Source of the DNA: Paenibacillus tianjinensis
GTDB taxonomy: Bacteria; Bacillota; Bacilli; Paenibacillales; Paenibacillaceae
Reading direction: 5' to 3'
DNA length: 64,000 nt
Assembly (NCBI RefSeq): GCF_017086365.1
Contig: NZ_CP070969.1
Span: forward strand, 3,782,001-3,846,000
Part shown: piece by piece, positions 41,491 to 50,837 of the stretch
How the letters are laid out: each line of letters starts with the position of its first letter
How positions within the stretch are numbered: position 1 is the stretch's first letter
Translations under genes and position numbers: made by a program
The notes under the pieces: model-generated
Told to the model about the DNA's origin: nothing
Database searches by the model: none
What the model saw: the letters and a program-made list of their open reading frames with translations, nothing else

Positions 41491-42436
41491 TGCCTTCTCC
41501 TCGCTTTTCGTTAACAAATTGTTTATACAGCCAACGGAAATTCCATTCAAAGACATGAGACATCTGCCACTCAGCAAAAGGTATAGGTATACCCCGAGCC
41601 ATCCAGAAATCAGCTGATTCTCCGCTTGCTGCGGCTTGTTCTGCATAGATTTGAATTTCAGTAAGATAACTGATCATCTCACCAATGCTGCTGTGGTCTG
41701 TAACTTCCCCGTGGCCGGGAATCACCAGACTGAAATCAAGCTCTTGTCCGATCCGCTGCAGAATCTCTATCCATGCGGCCGGGAACCCGCTAAGCATAGC
41801 CGGATGTGATTTACTTAGTACCAGATCTCCGGCGATCAGCACCTTTGCATCTTCAATGTATACAAAGGCATCACTATCCGTATGCCCGCCGCCAAAGGTC
41901 AGGAGAGTCAGCGAACGCGCAGTCCCATGAATCATTAGCTTGTCTGAAAAGGTTAGTGCCGCGGTCCTTCTACGGATGCCGGGAACGGCCGCCAGCAGTG
42001 CAGCTTTATCCGCAATTTCATAGGCAAATGCAGATTGCAGCCTGAGGTCTTGTGCCGCATGCATGCCTTTCGTTAATCCCTCGATTTGTTTCTGCAATCC
42101 TTCCTGCCACACTTCCACTTCCGGAGCACCCTCTTTAGTCAGAATCTCCCGGGTAAGGTCAGTAGTGATGATCAGACTGTCCGCAAACATCTGATTCCCG
42201 TAATGATGATCTCCATGAAAATGCGTATTGACTATGTACTTCACCGGTTTCCCGGTCAGCTCCAGGGCAGATTCCCGCAATATCCCAGCCGCTTCGGGAA
42301 GACAGAACGTATCTACTACAACTGTAATATCACCTAAATCAACTACCGCAGCATTCCCCAACGCTCCGCTGCCCGGAATAACAATTGCCGCCCACACGCC
42401 TGAAGCTACTGAATGCAAGGTGAAGAATTTGTTCAA
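41483..42436 (-). CDS. MBL-fold metallo-hydrolase
   Basis: The protein has about 317 residues and the metallo-beta-lactamase fold. The zinc motif is THFHGDHHYGN at about 73-83 (HxHxDH), the later His lies in LLTFGGGHTDSDAFV, and the last Asp and His are in VLIAGDLVL and VIPGHGEVTD. Related Bacillales enzymes hydrolyse lactones, thioesters or nucleic-acid-linked phosphates; the substrate is not evident. TTGGGGGA sits directly before an ATG at 42442, which is too close, so the TTG at 42436 is preferred. It precedes the acetyltransferase gene by overlap. Confidence 0.87.
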   Translation of the reverse strand: MNKFFTLHSVASGVWAAIVIPGSGALGNAAVVDLGDITVVVDTFCLPEAAGILRESALELTGKPVKYIVNTHFHGDHHYGNQMFADSLIITTDLTREILTKEGAPEVEVWQEGLQKQIEGLTKGMHAAQDLRLQSAFAYEIADKAALLAAVPGIRRRTAALTFSDKLMIHGTARSLTLLTFGGGHTDSDAFVYIEDAKVLIAGDLVLSKSHPAMLSGFPAAWIEILQRIGQELDFSLVIPGHGEVTDHSSIGEMISYLTEIQIYAEQAAASGESADFWMARGIPIPFAEWQMSHVFEWNFRWLYKQFVNEKRGEGND

Positions 42437-42653
42437 TCTCATTCCCCCAATGTGACAATAAAATTAACTGCCATTATACTATAAACTGGAAACTATTGAG
42501 CATTAGATTGTTCACAGTTCAAAGAGTGTTAGAAGACGGCTAGTTCCGGGACACAAGTATGAGTATGAATCCTGTCTCCCTGCCGGTTACAATCATCATC
42601 CTTTATAGATTATCAAGTGTTCCGCTGTAATATTTCCCTTTTAGAAAATTCTA

Positions 42654-42682
42654 TTGACTTCTTACTTGATTTACGTTAGCTT
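42654..42682 (+). promoter_or_regulatory. Possible promoter of the asparaginase gene
   Basis: TTGACT at 42654-42659 and TAGCTT at 42677-42682 with a 17-base spacer lie 37 bases before the start codon. The -10 is a weak match. Confidence 0.35.
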
Positions 42683-42719
42683 TCTCACATATATAGTTTA
42701 GATTGAAAGGAAACTGCAG

Positions 42720-43757
42720 ATGATTATTCCAACTCCGGAAGTGAATTTCGAAGCTTCTCCCTTTTATAATCCCAGCCTGAAAAATGTCGTCATTCTCGCC
42801 ACCGGAGGAACGATTGCCGGCAGCGGAGAAGCCCATAAAACCTTAAATTATGAACCCGGCGCCCTCCCGATACAAGATCTGCTGGACAGTGTCCCCCACC
42901 TGGAGCGGTTAGCTAATTGCGCAGGAATTCAGGTAAGCAATCTTTGCAGTGCCGACATTACCAGCGATCACTGGCTGACACTTGCTTCAATCATTAATAC
43001 CTTGGCCCTGCGGGAGGATGTCCACGGGTTTGTGATTACTCACGGAACAGATACTCTGGACGAGACCTCTTATTTCCTGAATCTGGTCATCAAGACGGAT
43101 AAGCCGGTTATTATCACAGGCTCTATGCGCCCGGCCACGGCAATCAGTGCAGACGGACCGCTGAACCTCTTCCAGTCTGTTGCGCTCGCTGCCAATCCGG
43201 ACGCTTCCGGACAGGGCGTAATGGTCGTGTTTGCAGAGGGGATCTACAGCGGCAGGGATGTTCAGAAGGTTAACACATTTAAGGCGAATGCTTTTGATGA
43301 ACGGGATTTCGGCTGTCTCGGATATATGCGGGATGCCCAAGCCTTCTTTTACACCCGTTCTTTGAAAAAGCACACCATAGATGCACAGTTTGACGTCTCC
43401 TCCCTGACGGGACTGCCTGAGGTATCCGTCGCCTATTTCCATGTAGATGCCAACCCTGGTATTCTGGATTACCTGTCCACGGTTTCCAAAGGAATTGTTA
43501 TCGCCGGTGCAGGCGGAGGGATATACAGCAAACCGTGGATAGATAAGGTAGGCGAGCTGAAAAACAACAATATCCCGGTGGTCCGCTGCTCGCGGATTTC
43601 CAGCGGGATAACGCTTAAAGATTCTTACATTGACCTCTCTGCTAATTCCATTCCCTGCAACAGTCTGGTGCCGCAAAAAGCACGGATTCTGCTCTCGCTG
43701 GCGCTGACACAAACCACACATTATGATGAAATCGCCGCTATGTTCAATGTGTACTGA
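42720..43757 (+). CDS. Asparaginase
   Basis: A 345-residue L-asparaginase of the bacterial type I/II fold. Thr31 in ILATGGTIAGSGE is the nucleophile position, and Thr110-Asp111 in THGTDTLDET complete the second active-site motif; further conserved parts are TGSMRPATAISADGPLNL and the C-terminal subdomain with GAGGGIYSK. There is no signal peptide, so it acts in the cytosol to yield aspartate and ammonia. AAAGGA precedes the ATG. It is convergent with an amino-acid permease gene, which suggests nitrogen-source use but is not proof. Confidence 0.92.
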   Translation: MIIPTPEVNFEASPFYNPSLKNVVILATGGTIAGSGEAHKTLNYEPGALPIQDLLDSVPHLERLANCAGIQVSNLCSADITSDHWLTLASIINTLALREDVHGFVITHGTDTLDETSYFLNLVIKTDKPVIITGSMRPATAISADGPLNLFQSVALAANPDASGQGVMVVFAEGIYSGRDVQKVNTFKANAFDERDFGCLGYMRDAQAFFYTRSLKKHTIDAQFDVSSLTGLPEVSVAYFHVDANPGILDYLSTVSKGIVIAGAGGGIYSKPWIDKVGELKNNNIPVVRCSRISSGITLKDSYIDLSANSIPCNSLVPQKARILLSLALTQTTHYDEIAAMFNVY

Positions 43758-43768
43758 CAGGTAATGCA

Positions 43769-43803
43769 TAAACCCGCCCGTGTGAGTCACGGGCGGGTTT
43801 CAT
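43769..43803. terminator. Bidirectional terminator
   Basis: AAACCCGCCCGTG and CACGGGCGGGTTT form a perfect 13-bp hairpin between convergent genes. Confidence 0.9.
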
Positions 43804-43849
43804 TTCGTAAAAAGCTTGGCTGTGCTCAAATTTATTAGAGGCTTCCCGC

Positions 43850-45283
43850 TCACTCGGTATCTTTCTGTTCTTTTCCAAGCTCCTCCCCGGCCTCCATCTG
43901 TGCTCTCGCAGCTGTTGGAATCCGCAGCAGCGGCTTCCGCACTCCTTCTCTGCCTTTCCGGCGCAGTTTCCCTACCGTGTAGACTCCGGCAAAGAACACA
44001 ACAAACATTACTCCTGCAGCCAGTCCGCCGCCCTGTCCCGGAATCAGCGGCATGCTTGCCAGAATGGCGAGCAGACTGACCATGGCAATCCATGAAGTAT
44101 ACGGATAACCGCGCAAGCCTTGCCGCTGGGTAAGCGAACTGCCCTGCCGTTTCCGCAGCCGGTAATGGCTCGCCATAATAATGAGATAGGAGAACAGCAG
44201 CGAGAAACCGCCGGAGCTGACCAGAAACAGGTATACCCCTTGCGGCAGCAGCATGCCAAGACCAAGACCGGCTAACATGGCTCCGCCGGAAATGAGGATC
44301 CCCCGGTAAGGGATATCTGTGCGGTCCCGTATCCAGGCCGGAGTGTGCCCTTCCTCCGCGAGTGAGCGGAGCATCCGGCCGAGGCCAAAGACGGAGGCAA
44401 GCATCGTCGAAAGAATCGCCGACACCAGCACTATGTTCATCACCGTACCCGTCCAGCCCAGGCCGTAGCGGCTCAGCGCTGTCACAAACGGGCTGATTTG
44501 TTCAGATACGGCTGCTGTAGGCAGCAGGAGGAACAAAGCCGTCATGGCCGCGATATATAGCCCTACCAGCAGCAAGAGGGTATAGCGGATCGCTTTCGGG
44601 ATGGTCACACCCGGGTTCCCTGCTTCTGAAGCAGCGAGTCCGAGCACTTCAAAGCCGGCATAGGTGAACATGACCATCAGCATGCTTCCGGCAATGCCGG
44701 CCAACCCTCCCGGCATCCAGCTTTGGCTGCGCAGAACCTGTGTGCCAACTGCCCCCGCCCCCCTTGTCCCTATTCCGATTGCGATACAGACTGCAATGAG
44801 GATAAAGGCGGCGATGGCCAGCAGCTTAAAGGCAGCCAGGCCACTCTCCAGTTTGCTGAGCCGCTCTGCCCCCAATAGATTCAATAAGGTTACGCCGATA
44901 ATGATTCCCGACCCCAGCAGCCCCAAAGGCAGTAACGGGAACCAGCTGCGCAGCAAAATAGACACCGCTGTAGCTTCACTGGACATTGCCAGCACAAGTC
45001 CTGTCCAGTATACCCAGCCTACGGTGAAGCCCGCTCCCTTGCCAAAAGCCTGCTCAGTGTAGGTGCGGAATGATCCGGCAACCGGATTGGCAACTGTCAT
45101 CTCCGATAATGCCGACAGAATAAAATAGACCAGAATACCTCCGATCACATAGGACAGCAGGACAGAAGGTCCGGCTGCACGAATGGCTACCGAGGACCCT
45201 AGAAAAAATGAGCCACCCACTACCGTTCCAAGCGCCAGCATTGTAAGCTGCCATACCGATAAACCCTTTTCCCCCTGCTTCAT
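43850..45283 (-). CDS. APC-superfamily amino-acid permease
   Basis: A 477-residue protein with about 12 membrane helices. It opens with SVWQLTMLALGTVVGGSFFLGSS, which includes the GTVVGGS substrate-binding unwound part of helix 1, and has TYAGFEVLGLAASEAGNPG, the equivalent segment in helix 6. The tail is long and charged. It should take up or exchange an amino acid; the proximity to an asparaginase gene makes asparagine or aspartate reasonable, but that is inference. GGGAGG precedes the ATG. Confidence 0.92.
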   Translation of the reverse strand: MKQGEKGLSVWQLTMLALGTVVGGSFFLGSSVAIRAAGPSVLLSYVIGGILVYFILSALSEMTVANPVAGSFRTYTEQAFGKGAGFTVGWVYWTGLVLAMSSEATAVSILLRSWFPLLPLGLLGSGIIIGVTLLNLLGAERLSKLESGLAAFKLLAIAAFILIAVCIAIGIGTRGAGAVGTQVLRSQSWMPGGLAGIAGSMLMVMFTYAGFEVLGLAASEAGNPGVTIPKAIRYTLLLLVGLYIAAMTALFLLLPTAAVSEQISPFVTALSRYGLGWTGTVMNIVLVSAILSTMLASVFGLGRMLRSLAEEGHTPAWIRDRTDIPYRGILISGGAMLAGLGLGMLLPQGVYLFLVSSGGFSLLFSYLIIMASHYRLRKRQGSSLTQRQGLRGYPYTSWIAMVSLLAILASMPLIPGQGGGLAAGVMFVVFFAGVYTVGKLRRKGREGVRKPLLRIPTAARAQMEAGEELGKEQKDTE

Positions 45284-45354
45284 GAATACAGCCTCCCGGT
45301 CTTTTTAGCAAAGTATCTGCAATACCCGGGGATTTTACCCATGAAGACACAGCA

Positions 45355-45388
45355 AAACCCTCCGGATGAAGGAGCGCCGGAGGGTTAC
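45355..45388 (-). terminator. Terminator of the giant kinase gene
   Basis: AACCCTCCGG and CCGGAGGGTT form a 10-bp hairpin with a short T tract on the minus strand, 7 bases after the stop at 45395. Confidence 0.82.
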
Positions 45389-45394
45389 ATTTAA

Positions 45395-48300
45395 TTATAG
45401 TTTTTCAAACAGCGTTACACGGTTTCTGCCTTCCGCCTTAGATTGATAAAGCGCGTTATCACCGAGCTTGTAAATATCTTCTTCGCGGACATGCTCGACC
45501 CGGACTGCTGCAACACCAACAGATACTGTGATGATTCCAAACTGCGGGCTCATGGCATGTGGTATCTGCAAATCTTCAATGTTTCTGCGGATACCCTCTG
45601 CATAATCACGCGACTGCTTGGGAGTGAAGCCGGAGACTATAATACCGAATTCTTCCCCGCCCAGCCGGATGGCGAAGCCATCGGCACGTTCAGCCAGCTC
45701 ATGCAGCAGTTTCCCTACTCTCCGCAGCACCGAATCCCCTTCATAATGTCCATAAGTGTCATTATATTTTTTGAAATAGTCGATGTCGAGCATCAGATAG
45801 GTCAGATATTTTTGCCCTGCGGCGGCCTTTTCAACTTCCTCCACAAATACTTTATTGAAATATCTCCGGTTGTACAGCCCTGTCAATTCGTCGGTAATAG
45901 AAATCTGCTCGATTAAGCCAATATATTTGTTTAGTTCCTCGTTATTCAGCTCCAGCTCCTTCGTACGCTCCGCGACCAGCTCTTCCAGGTGTTCTTTATG
46001 CCGTAAAAGCTCTTCTTCCGCCTGCTTACGCATCGTGATATCTTTTACGGTCCCTTGTATCGCCGGCTTATTCATATAGTTGATCAGCGTTACTTTGTGA
46101 ATCACAATAATCTCTTGCACCTGGTCTTTGTGCAGTAAGCGGGTCTCATACTCAAAAGGTGCAGGCTTACTGTCCATTCTGCGGTCATAATAATGCATGA
46201 CCTTCTCGCGCTCCGCCGGACTTACGAAATTCTCAAACGGCTGCTCCAGCATCTCTTGTGCCTCATAGCCCAGCATCTTGGCCAATGCTTCGTTGGCGTA
46301 TTTACAAATATAACCCTGGGTAATAAAGATACCATCCTGCAAATTGTTGACCAGCTCACGGTACTTTTCTTCTGAGCGTTCAAGCTCTGAATACAGGCTG
46401 GCATTTTCGAGCGAGAACACCATTTCCCGCGACAGCAGATTTATGATCTTCATCCGTTCTTTGGTGAATACGCCTGTTACCAGATTATTCTCCAGATATA
46501 TGACGGCAACTGTCTTATTCTGATTAATCAGCGGCATGCAGACCACGGACTTCGGGCGGTGCCTCACAATATAGGGATCATTCACAAACTGCGTTTCAGA
46601 GAAAGCGTCATTGTAGATCAGTGTTTCTCCGCTCTCCTCTACCTGTCTCAAAATAGCTTCCGGCAGATTGTCGTAACGTCCCTGGCTATACACGGCGATG
46701 GATATCTTACTCTCCCCGGGCTGATATTCACCTTCGACCAGCAATCCTGAGCCTACTGACATCCGGATGCAGCCCTTCTGCGCCCCGGCATTCTTGATGA
46801 CAATCTCCATGAGTGCCTCCAGCAGGTTATCCAGCTCAATTTCCTTAGAAATCGCCTGGGATGCCATAATCATCGAGTCCAGATCAATACTCTCGGAGTA
46901 TTCCGCTACGCTCCGTCCGTACAGGAACTCTTTCGAGTTGATCTTGCGGACGAGGTCCGGATAACGTTCATTAATGAATTCAATTTTCGCCTTTGCGCCC
47001 CAGACGGAGTAATAATAAACGGATTGTCTGAGCAGATAAGCGGCAAATTCATTGAACTGCTTACCGTTATAAAATTTAGAAGCCAGTTCGTTGGTAAGTG
47101 CCTTATATCTGACGAAATTCCCGTGCTCACTGGCCTGAATGGCCAGGTCATAATAGTATCCCGCCTCATCCTCCGGCCCGAAAATCCGTGCCCATTCCGC
47201 CTTCATCAGCATTTCATGCTGCCTGAAGGTATCCGGAGCGTGCTTGGCCCATTTGCGGACCCGGCCGAGCTCCTTACGCATTCTGGCCTTTGCCTTTCTC
47301 CGTTCACTGGCACTCAGCTGCGGATAACTGTAGGCCAGATTAAGGAAGGTATACAGGGCGAATTCCTCCATAAAAGCCGAACCGGAAAGTGCGCCAATGA
47401 TCGGATAAGCTTTATCAATATACCCTAAAGCTTCTTTGTAGCTTTCATAGGTAAATAACAGCTTCATTTTGTAAATATAGTAAATAGCTATTCCGGAATT
47501 GTATTTGGCGAGCTCCAAATCATGCAGCATATTCTCTTCATCAAATGACTCGTCACTAAGAGAGCTGCGGTCTTCCATTTCCCCCAGAAGATTGCGGTAA
47601 TATTGCCGGACCAGCAGAGCCGTCGCCAGCGACTCTTTGTATTTGGTATTCTCGATCATCGCGATCATCCGGCTGCTCTCCTGCAGGTGCGTGACCAGAT
47701 CCATTTCCGGATTCCATAAATTCACATAGAAGCAGGAATGGGCAAGATAAAGTAAATTGCCGGTCCGAAGACTGGCTTCAATCGAAGTCGAAAACCAGTC
47801 ATGCAAAGTGTCCCACGGCTCTATCCAGACATGACTGAACAGGGTATATAAGACATGCACCGCACCTCTCCACTGCAAATCGTTGAACTTGTCATTGATC
47901 CGGATGCCCAGCCTGCCGAATTCAAAAGCTCCCTTCACATCGCCGAATCCGGACAACAGCATGGAATACCCAATAAAGGCAAGTGCCGATTCAGGAGAAT
48001 TGCCGTATTTCAGGGTCAAACCAACTTGTTTAAGCACAATTAAGCCAAACAGTGAAGCTTCCCCGGAGATAAAGGCCGGCGGGATAAAGTTGATCAACAG
48101 CCGCATAATCAGCAGCATATCCGGGTCCTCCATTTGCCGAGCCGTATAAATAGCCTCAGGCGTCTTTCCCCGGAGTGCGGCTTTAATCTTCACAAGCTCA
48201 GCCAGCACGGAAACCATCCCGACCTGGCGCGGAATGTGGATACCCATCACCTGCAGACCCTGCCTGCCGGAAGCAATCGATTCCTTCATCATTCCCAGAT

Positions 48301-50824
48301 ACATATAATGATTGGCCTGCATCTCATAAATTTGCGCACGGGCCTGTTTATCGGTGGTGAACTGGAGCAGTACCGCACATGCGGCATCTGCCTCCGCGAT
48401 ATGATGGGTTAGGTAGCCGCATTGTGCCAGCAGCTCGTAAAGCTCCGCTGCCGGAACGTCATTATTTTGCCAGACGTTCTCCGGCAGCTGAGGCAGCATT
48501 GTTTCCAGCAGCGTATAAGCTGAATCATAACCGAAGGCCGCCTTAGCTTTGTGGGCTGCCTTCAGGTTAAGTCTTATTATCTCGTTCATCTCTGCCCGGT
48601 CACTGATTAATTCCAAGCCTTTATTCATATGAGCTGCTATATCGACGATAAACTCTTCCGCTTCCGACGGTGCCAGATTCTTCAGCATCAGCCGGCCGAT
48701 GCTAAGATGCAGCTCTTTCATTGTATCTGCGTCAATCATCTGGTAGAAGGATTGCTGGATCCGGTCATGGGCAAACCGGAAAGAAACCGCCGCCTGCAGC
48801 AGAGGCTCCTTATCCTTCTCGTCCAAATAACCGGAGAACAGGGTATAGCCCGAATCTGCCGGAACAATGAGCTCCTCCTCAACCGCAGCAGTAATAGCCC
48901 GGGTGACAAAACTCAGCGGCTCTTCGCTGATCAGTTTTAGCATTCCGAAATTAAACTCATTCCCGATGGCAGCGCTCAGCATCAGAATCGAACGGACCTC
49001 TTCAGGCAAACTGTTCAGCTTCATCATCAGAAACTCGACCACATTGTCATTGACCGGTAATTTTAGAATCTGCTCCAGCTGCCAGCTCCAGATCCCCTGT
49101 CTCTCGTCAAAATGTAAAAGCCCGTTACGATACAGCTCTTTGAGCAGCTCGCTTACAAAAAACGAATTGCCCTTTGTCCTTTTGTAGATGACTTCCGCAA
49201 GCATGTTCACCCGCTCCGGCGAACTGTAAAGAGTATCGGCAATCAGGTTCTGCACATCATGGGCAGCGAGCGGCTCTAGAGCGATGACGCCCACGTCCCG
49301 GCTTTTCTTAATTTTGGCAATGGAGGTAAACAGCGGGTGCCCCTCATGAATCTCATTTGCTCGGTAAGAACAGACAATGAACAGTCTACACAGGTGTGGA
49401 TCAAGCATTAAGCGTTCAACAAGCTGCACACTCGAGAAATCAGCCCACTGCAAATCATCCAGAAACAGGACCAGCGGCCGTTCATTCAAGGTTATCCCTT
49501 CGATAAATTTGGCAAAGGTTATAAAAAACCGGTTGGTTTCCTCTGCAGGATTAAGCGGCTCCATCTCAAGCTGTTTACCGATCCATCCGTCCAGCTCCGG
49601 GATCAGTCCGGATATGAGACTTCCGTTCCCGTCCAGGGATTGTGCTAAAGATTGCTTAATCTGCTTCTTGTATTCCTTGTCAGGGGTTTCCAGCAACTGG
49701 CTGATCAAACGGCGAAAAGCCTGTATAATCGCGCTGTAAGGAGTATTGCGGTTATACTGGTCAAATTTGCCTTCGGCAAATAAGCCCTTTTCCTCACTGA
49801 TTGACTTATGGAGCTCATGCACCAGAGCCGTTTTACCCATCCCGGCCTCTCCGGTTACCAGCATGAGCTGCGACTGGCCCCGGACACTATGCCGGAAAGC
49901 ATGCACGAGCCTTGTCAGCTCCTGATCACGGCCGTAGATTTTTTGCGGAATCCGGAATATATTGAGCCGGTCTTCCGCCCCGATCACAAAATCCGTATTT
50001 CCTTCCAGCACCTTTTTCAAATCGGCCTTGATCCCATAAGCGCTGCGGTATCTTTCTTCGGACGATTTTGCCATTAGCTTCATGATGATCCCTGACAGCC
50101 CGTAGGAAACCTTGCCTCCGGTTAACTGATGGGGCGGAATAGCCTCCTTGGCAATAATGGAATAGATCTGCTCCAGCATTTCTTGCTTTTCAAAGGGTCT
50201 GCTACCCGTCATAAGCTCGTAGAGAACGACACCCAACGAGTAATAATCGCTCCGGTAATCAATATTGCGGTTCATCCGGCCGGTCTGTTCCGGCGATATG
50301 TACTGAATGCTCCCCTCCAGCACCCCGCTATTCTGAAATTCCCTCTTCTCTTTGGGCAGCTTCACAGCCAGATCGAAATCGATCAGCCGCACGATGTCCT
50401 GCTCCCTGTTCCAGATGATATTGGAGGGTTTAATATCCTTGTGAATAACATTCTGTTCATGCACCGCACCGAGTATGTCCACTATCCGTATGGCCAGCTT
50501 CACCAGAGCAGCCTGATCCGGCGGATCCTCTTCCATAATCTCCTTGAGAGACCGCCCGTGGATATCTTCCAGCACCATAATATAATAGCCGTTTTTTTCT
50601 TCAAGCTTACGGGGTTTGATTACGCCTTCGATATGTTCACTGAGCTCCTTGAGCAGCCTGTATTCCTGCTTAAACCGCATAACCGCCTCAGGCCCGGTAA
50701 ATTCGGATTTCAGTACTTTTATAATTACCGTTTCCTCTGATATCGTATCTCCGCATCTGTATACCGATTTCGTATAATTGTCGGAAATGGTCTCCAGAAT
50801 TAGATAGTTGTCTAACGTAATCAT
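45395..50824 (-). CDS. Ser/Thr kinase - AAA ATPase - GAF - PAS - GGDEF multidomain protein
   Basis: A 1809-residue cytosolic signalling protein. Order: Ser/Thr kinase at about 1-270 (catalytic Asp130 in VIHKDIKPSN; DFG replaced by DFD in LIDFDLAV); a STAND-like AAA ATPase at about 285-570 (Walker A GEAGMGKT at 325-332; Walker B VLFLDDLQWAD); a long helical, TPR-like region to about 1290; GAF at about 1295-1470; PAS at about 1485-1600; a coiled coil (EELVAERTKELELNNEELN); and GGDEF at about 1645-1809. The cyclase site is an intact GGEEF at 1722-1726, so it should make c-di-GMP; no canonical RxxD inhibition site precedes it. The start at 50824 has AAAGGTGG seven bases before it. It follows a membrane-protein gene in one operon. 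In cyanobacterial relatives the last domain is usually a histidine kinase. Confidence 0.93.
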   Translation of the reverse strand: MITLDNYLILETISDNYTKSVYRCGDTISEETVIIKVLKSEFTGPEAVMRFKQEYRLLKELSEHIEGVIKPRKLEEKNGYYIMVLEDIHGRSLKEIMEEDPPDQAALVKLAIRIVDILGAVHEQNVIHKDIKPSNIIWNREQDIVRLIDFDLAVKLPKEKREFQNSGVLEGSIQYISPEQTGRMNRNIDYRSDYYSLGVVLYELMTGSRPFEKQEMLEQIYSIIAKEAIPPHQLTGGKVSYGLSGIIMKLMAKSSEERYRSAYGIKADLKKVLEGNTDFVIGAEDRLNIFRIPQKIYGRDQELTRLVHAFRHSVRGQSQLMLVTGEAGMGKTALVHELHKSISEEKGLFAEGKFDQYNRNTPYSAIIQAFRRLISQLLETPDKEYKKQIKQSLAQSLDGNGSLISGLIPELDGWIGKQLEMEPLNPAEETNRFFITFAKFIEGITLNERPLVLFLDDLQWADFSSVQLVERLMLDPHLCRLFIVCSYRANEIHEGHPLFTSIAKIKKSRDVGVIALEPLAAHDVQNLIADTLYSSPERVNMLAEVIYKRTKGNSFFVSELLKELYRNGLLHFDERQGIWSWQLEQILKLPVNDNVVEFLMMKLNSLPEEVRSILMLSAAIGNEFNFGMLKLISEEPLSFVTRAITAAVEEELIVPADSGYTLFSGYLDEKDKEPLLQAAVSFRFAHDRIQQSFYQMIDADTMKELHLSIGRLMLKNLAPSEAEEFIVDIAAHMNKGLELISDRAEMNEIIRLNLKAAHKAKAAFGYDSAYTLLETMLPQLPENVWQNNDVPAAELYELLAQCGYLTHHIAEADAACAVLLQFTTDKQARAQIYEMQANHYMYLGMMKESIASGRQGLQVMGIHIPRQVGMVSVLAELVKIKAALRGKTPEAIYTARQMEDPDMLLIMRLLINFIPPAFISGEASLFGLIVLKQVGLTLKYGNSPESALAFIGYSMLLSGFGDVKGAFEFGRLGIRINDKFNDLQWRGAVHVLYTLFSHVWIEPWDTLHDWFSTSIEASLRTGNLLYLAHSCFYVNLWNPEMDLVTHLQESSRMIAMIENTKYKESLATALLVRQYYRNLLGEMEDRSSLSDESFDEENMLHDLELAKYNSGIAIYYIYKMKLLFTYESYKEALGYIDKAYPIIGALSGSAFMEEFALYTFLNLAYSYPQLSASERRKAKARMRKELGRVRKWAKHAPDTFRQHEMLMKAEWARIFGPEDEAGYYYDLAIQASEHGNFVRYKALTNELASKFYNGKQFNEFAAYLLRQSVYYYSVWGAKAKIEFINERYPDLVRKINSKEFLYGRSVAEYSESIDLDSMIMASQAISKEIELDNLLEALMEIVIKNAGAQKGCIRMSVGSGLLVEGEYQPGESKISIAVYSQGRYDNLPEAILRQVEESGETLIYNDAFSETQFVNDPYIVRHRPKSVVCMPLINQNKTVAVIYLENNLVTGVFTKERMKIINLLSREMVFSLENASLYSELERSEEKYRELVNNLQDGIFITQGYICKYANEALAKMLGYEAQEMLEQPFENFVSPAEREKVMHYYDRRMDSKPAPFEYETRLLHKDQVQEIIVIHKVTLINYMNKPAIQGTVKDITMRKQAEEELLRHKEHLEELVAERTKELELNNEELNKYIGLIEQISITDELTGLYNRRYFNKVFVEEVEKAAAGQKYLTYLMLDIDYFKKYNDTYGHYEGDSVLRRVGKLLHELAERADGFAIRLGGEEFGIIVSGFTPKQSRDYAEGIRRNIEDLQIPHAMSPQFGIITVSVGVAAVRVEHVREEDIYKLGDNALYQSKAEGRNRVTLFEKL

Positions 50825-50837
50825 ACCCATTCCACCT

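Noticed and set aside
42450..42480. A TnrA-like site before the asparaginase gene
   Set aside because: TGTGA-N7-TTAAC departs from the consensus in the second half.
42987..43790. A 267-codon minus-strand frame opposite the asparaginase gene
   Set aside because: It is an antisense shadow; the asparaginase motifs fix the coding strand.
50129..50740. A 203-codon plus-strand frame opposite the kinase domain
   Set aside because: It is a shadow of the kinase coding strand, with no ribosome site and no motif.
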